Positions 59,900-64,000 of a stretch of DNA of 64,000 nt are shown here, piece by piece. The position numbers and the translations under genes were made by a program. The notes beneath the pieces were generated by a model, which was not told the origin of the DNA, ran no database searches, and saw nothing but the letters and a program-made list of their open reading frames with translations. This DNA is from Dromiciops gliroides (Eukaryota; Chordata; Mammalia; Microbiotheria; Microbiotheriidae). Numbering within the stretch: position 1 is the first letter of the stretch; the number at the start of each line of letters is the position of its first letter. The stretch covers positions 33,115,357-33,179,356 of the forward strand of contig NC_057863.1 of the NCBI RefSeq assembly GCF_019393635.1. Reading direction: 5' to 3'.

Positions 59900-60270
59900 T
59901 TTCCCTCAGTTGATCAACCAAGAAGCATTTATTAAGCACCTGCTAGCACTGTGCTAGGCTTATAGGGATAAAGAGACAAAACAAACAAACAATAAAAAAA
60001 AATTCCTGACCTCAAACAGCTTACATTCTATATGGTGGGGAAGGTGGGTGACCCGTGTGTACATGTATACAGTAAGTATATAGAAAATAAAGAGAATTAA
60101 GAGGAAGCACTATCACCTGCAAAGACAGGGAGAGGCTTTATGTAGGAGGAAATAGGGATTCTAAAATGCAGAGGTGAGGAGAGAGGTATTCTAGGCATGG
60201 AGGACAGTCTGTGCTGAGGATAGGAGAGACAGGGTGTGGAAGAAATAGCCAGAAGGCCCGTTTGCCCTGC
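59900..60270 (+). mobile_element. Old interspersed repeat
   Basis: GCATTTATTAAGCACCTGCT, CAAACAGCTTACATTCTATA and GGTATTCTAGGCATGGAGGA. Confidence 0.65.
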
Positions 60271-60439
60271 TTAGATCCCAGTCCTGTGACAAGCGGCCTG
60301 CAGATAAAGGGCTGTGAGGATGGGGAGCAGGACAGTCACGATGCCCCAGGAACACAAGCCAGACCTCTCTCCTCCTTAAAATTGGACCTTAAAATGCTCA
60401 CAAAGGCTGACGTATGGAGGGAGCATTTTCCCCTGCCTG

Positions 60440-60660
60440 GAGAGAACTTTTGAAAATTAATTTGTACTATTTTTTATTCTGAACTTAAGAAATAGAACAA
60501 ACATTTCCATTACAAAATGGAATAGAAAAAAAAAAAGAAAGAAAATCGCACCTGAACCTGCAGATCTATTCTAATATACGACTTGCTTTTCCTTCTAAAT
60601 ATATAACAAAGTTCTCTTGTAACTTTCTACTTTTCCCCCCTCCCTCCCCAGGAGATAGAT
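60440..60660 (-). mobile_element. Marsupial interspersed repeat, LINE-tail-like
   Basis: TTTTATTCTGAACTTAAGAA, ACAAACATTTCCATTACAAA and AAATATATAACAAAGTTCTC are text I recall as a common marsupial repeat. The family and orientation are unsure. Confidence 0.5.
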
Positions 60661-60669
60661 AACTTTTGA

Positions 60670-61430
60670 GGCACTGTTAGCTCAGGCAACAAGACAGATG
60701 TTACCCCCATAAATTAAAGTTCTGATTTCCCCAAGGAAAGACTTCAGAGGGGAAGGGGGCAATTCCTTTTTGTTCTAATATTACAGAAGATTCTCTGCTC
60801 CCTCCCTGACACTTAACCCCCTCCTTCCACCCAAACCCATCCTGTCCCCACAGAACAGGGGCTGCCAGGGTGGTAGGTATCTCATTTCAAATGCGAGGGC
60901 TCTTTCCATTTTCCCCCTTTCTCCAGCTTTCTAAATTCTTCAGGGGCACCAAATGCCATTGCACTGAGTCATCCTCCCTCCTTCACTGGTTCCCACTGAC
61001 ACAAACAAAGGCTGAATTTCACATCAGGAGTGACACTGGGGTTTCCTTTGACAGATTGTGGAAAGCTTCGATGTAAACAGCATTTTTTCCCCTTTATTTC
61101 TAGGGTCAAAGGAATGGATGGTGAATTGGAGATGCCGTTCAGTGGAAATCCCGCTTATTCCCTGGCATCTGAAAACATCTGTGATTTGTGTATTTTGATC
61201 CCCAGCTATTTTTTTCCCCTGAGCCTGGAAAAACCTTCCTCGGTGGGTTATGTCAGTGTGATGTCACAGCTGAAATTCTTGAATAGTTTGTTTGCCAGCA
61301 GGAATTTGTAGATCTAAATTGCCCTGGAAGAAATGATCCTCTCTCTCTCTCCCTCTCTGATAGAAGATTATATTGGCTACAGGAGTTATCTCTATGATCA
61401 TACCACCAGTCTGGGGTCCCTGTGCCCTCT
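60670..61430. promoter_or_regulatory. Candidate conserved non-coding element
   Basis: Non-repetitive. It holds a SOX-like AACAAAGG (61005-61012), GGTCAAAGGAATGG (nuclear receptor or TCF plus TEAD-like, about 61104) and TGATGTCACAGCTG (ATF/CRE-like plus E-box, about 61260). The 93-codon frame (61030-61311) has no domain, so regulation is more likely than coding. Confidence 0.35.
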
Positions 61431-61724
61431 TTCAATCAAATTAAAGCATCATTTTCTCAGTCTCCTTTTATTGCTATATCTCAAAAATCAAACAAGAGTA
61501 GTGACCTGTTAATTCTGCCCTGTTGACATGAAGAGTACATCCCCAGGGGTGAATTCCACTCTGCAGCTGGCCCCCATCCCTGTTCCCACCCACCTTGTGG
61601 CATCCGCTTTCAGCATGCTATTAAGGGGTCAGATCCTTAGGGTTCCAGTATAGTTTCATCCCAGAGCTGTAGACCAAAAAGGACCAGAAGAAACCCTGTA
61701 AATGTATTTACAAGTGTGATACAT

Positions 61725-61925
61725 TTCATCTTTGAGTCTTCCCTCTTGATCACGTCCAATCAACTGCCAAGAACTAATAATTTTCCCTTCCCTACATCTT
61801 TCACATCCATCCCCTTTTCTCCACTCCCTTAGTCACTACCCCTACTTCAAGGGCTCTTACTTCTTGCCTAGACTATTACAATAGTCTAACTGGTTTCTGC
61901 ATCTACATTTTCTCCCTTCTTCTGA
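61725..61925 (+). mobile_element. L2 LINE fragment
   Basis: Decayed L2 text: 'cacgtccaatcaactgccaa' and CTTGCCTAGACTATTACAAT. Confidence 0.7.
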
Positions 61926-62085
61926 TGAATTCTCTTGGTATTTTTTAAACAAATGTCAAACCGTTCATGTTAGAATCAATGTTAAAAATGTACATGTTGA
62001 AATTGTAAGGATGCTTTGGGATACGTTCTTGTCACGTCCTAAGGACATCGCCCTTCCCCCCTTAATCCATCTTTGTAACATGCAT

Positions 62086-62139
62086 GTGTGTGTGTTCACT
62101 CATGCATGCATGTGTGTGCATGTGTGTGTGTGTGTGTAG
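62086..62139. repeat. (TG)n / TGCA-rich simple repeat
   Basis: TG runs separated by catgcatg. Confidence 0.9.
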
Positions 62140-62149
62140 TTAAGCAGAG

Positions 62150-62310
62150 TCGAACTCTGAATTTACAAGGAAACTAGGAATTCTAAACAGTGGAGATGAG
62201 GAAGGATCACATTCTAGGGATGAGGGGCAGTCTGAAAAGTCGCAGAGATAGGACAGAAAGCATCATGTGTGGGGAATGGTGAGAAGGCCAATTTGTCTGG
62301 ATCTTAGAAT
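62150..62310 (+). mobile_element. Old interspersed repeat fragment
   Basis: GGGATGAGGGGCAGTCTGAA and GAATGGTGAGAAGGCCAATT; relative of 12150-12240 and 60180-60250. Confidence 0.5.
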
Positions 62311-62394
62311 CTAGGACTAGAATGTGTAGGCTAGGAAGAGAGGAGGAGCTACCACCAGATTATTCCCAGAATCCAGAAGAGACTTTTGTGGGAT

Positions 62395-62650
62395 TGTAAA
62401 CAGGGTGTTAACTGCAGAATCATAGGCCTGTCTCTGATGTTTCCCACCTGTGTGACCTTGAACATATCTTTGAACCTTCCTGAGTCTCGTCTTCTTATTT
62501 GTAAAATGAGGGTCTTGAACTAGATGCATTGAAGGTCTCTTCCAGCTTTCAAGGTGGTCTCTGATGAAATAACCAAACATTGGCCATGTCTGACAACTTA
62601 GACTTGACTCTGAGACTACAGTTCCCCATCTCCCATCTCTGCACATAGTA
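62395..62650 (+). mobile_element. MIR-type SINE
   Basis: ACCTGTGTGACCTTGAACAT and TTGTAAAATGAGGGTCTTGA. Confidence 0.78.
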
Positions 62651-62809
62651 GGCCCTCAATCATTGCTTATCAGCTGACCTCTCTGCCAAGGAAGAGGAGG
62701 TATGTTTCACCTTCAGTCTTCTGAAGTTATGACTGGCCATCACAACTGTCAGAGACCTGATATTTTTCTTCCTTGTTTCCTTTTGCCTTAGAGGGGTCAT
62801 TCTGTAAAC

Positions 62810-63310
62810 TGACTCTGCCTACTTCTCTCTGTGTCTTTCTCATGCATCCTTCACATCACTACCAGAATAATCTTTCTAATGTACAAATCTGACCAGGTCA
62901 CTTGCCACTCACAAGGGACAATATTTGAAAGTGCTTAGCAATATGTCCAGCACATGTTGTTGTTCAGTCATGTCTGATTCTTCATAACACCATTTGGAGT
63001 CGTTTGCCATTTCCTACTCCAGCTCATTTGACAGATACAGAAACTGAGGCAAACCCAGGGTCACACAGCTAGAAAGTATCTGAGGTCAGACTCTAGGCTC
63101 AGTGCTCTATGTACTGAGCCACCTAGTTACCCAGAACAGAGTAGGCACTATATAAATACTTACTCAATACCCTTTCCCTTCTTTTCCCCTGCTCAAAAGC
63201 CTTTATCACCTCCTCTTTGTCTGCAGTACAAAATATGAATTCCCTTGGCCTGCCATTTTCCCCAACCTGCAAACAATCCAACCTTTTCATGCACCCCAGG
63301 TTCTAAACTG
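62810..63310 (+). mobile_element. L2/L3-type LINE fragment, interrupted
   Basis: 'accagaataatctttctaat' and TCTGACCAGGTCACTTGCCA precede a SINE; 'caaaagcctttatcacctcc' and 'ttggcctgccattttcccca' follow it. Confidence 0.65.
62957..63134 (-). mobile_element. Long-form CORE-SINE
   Basis: Reverse copy: TGTTGTTGTTCAGTCATGTC to GAGCCACCTAGTTACCC. It is nested in the LINE fragment. Confidence 0.88.
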
Positions 63311-63559
63311 TCAGGAAGACTAGCCATTCCCCAAGCTAGTGATGGCTGAGATTACTAAAGAAGCACGTAGGGGCCTCTGAGGTCCCTCCCAACACTGGAT
63401 TATTGAGCCTAAAACTCCCGCATGTACATATGGAGAAAGAGGATAAGAAAGAAAAGAAAGGTGGCCCAAGCAACAGAGAGAAAATGTGTCAGGATGTGAG
63501 GGCCTGAGCCCAAGCAGAACATCAGAAGTGTCCATGTCAAACTGTAGTTAATCATGGAG

Positions 63560-63710
63560 AGCTCTGGGTCCAAAGCCAGTCCTTGCCACCTCTACCTGTG
63601 GGATCTTCAGGGATTCACTTAAGCCCTGTGCCTCAGTTTCTTCAAAAGTAAAATGAGGGGATAGGACTAGATCTTAAATGCTTCTTAACTGTTTCTTTTC
63701 TTCCTTCAAA
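63560..63710 (+). mobile_element. MIR relic
   Basis: CTGTGCCTCAGTTTCTTCAA and AAAATGAGGGGATAGGACTA. Confidence 0.75.
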
Positions 63711-63724
63711 CTAGCAATGTGTAG

Positions 63725-63960
63725 GGTAATAAGGCACAGTGCATGGAGTGCTAGACCTGAAGTCAGGGAGACCTGAGTTCAAATTTGACCTTAGCTACTT
63801 CATTGCTTTGTGACCCTGGGCAAGTCACTTAATGTCTTTCTGCCTCAGTTGCCTTATCTGTAAAATGGGAATAGTAATAGCACCTACCTCTCAGGATTAT
63901 TCTGGGGATCAAATGAGATAGTAGTAAATGTTTATAAGTAATAATAGTAAATATGTAAAA
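63725..63960 (+). mobile_element. MIR/Ther-1-type CORE-SINE
   Basis: GCACAGTGCATGGAGTGCTA, GGGCAAGTCACTTAATGTCT and GGGGATCAAATGAGATAGTA. Confidence 0.88.
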
Positions 63961-64000
63961 AGAATCATAAATTATTATAAGTACTTAATATAGAATACAA

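Overview
The window is a piece of a marsupial nuclear genome. The evidence is many copies of a tRNA-headed CORE-SINE (reverse-strand signature GGTTAAGTGACTTGCCCAGG, B-box GTTCAAATCC), in a short poly-A form (Mar1/WSINE1-like) and a longer form ending in AACAACAA-like tails, together with L2, L3/CR1, L1, RTE-like SINEs and LTR fossils. The abundance of the short form hints at an Australian (australidelphian) marsupial, but I cannot fix the species.

One host gene is recognisable: TMEM212, on the + strand, a small four-pass membrane protein of multiciliated cells. Three coding exons are clear (29831-29989, 41564-41623, 46185-46508). A fourth short terminal exon is likely at 47715-47792. All junctions are phase 0 with GT/AG ends, and the joined product is about 206 residues. 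About 65-100 bp upstream of the ATG lie an X-box-like (RFX) site and a forkhead site, the usual promoter grammar of motile-cilium genes. A long polypyrimidine tract (28990-29605) abuts this promoter.

Layout: 1-1360 unique sequence with RFX-like half-sites; 1.4-5.3 kb L3, a CT tract, an L2 LINE with SINE insertions and an antisense LTR; 5.4-24 kb SINEs, MIRs, LINE ends and unique stretches, including an AP-1 motif cluster at 18.6 kb and a solo LTR at 23.6 kb; 24-26 kb CR1/L3 and L1 fragments; 27-29.8 kb a minisatellite, a SINE, the polypyrimidine tract and the promoter; 29.8-47.8 kb TMEM212, whose introns are full of repeats and include a five-layer nested transposon stack at 42.4-44.1 kb; 47.8-64 kb intergenic sequence with repeats and two or three stretches that look like non-coding regulatory elements.

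Almost all long open frames are artefacts of CT-rich or AT-rich tandem repeats or of translated SINEs. No prokaryotic-type system, intact mobile element or RNA gene was found.
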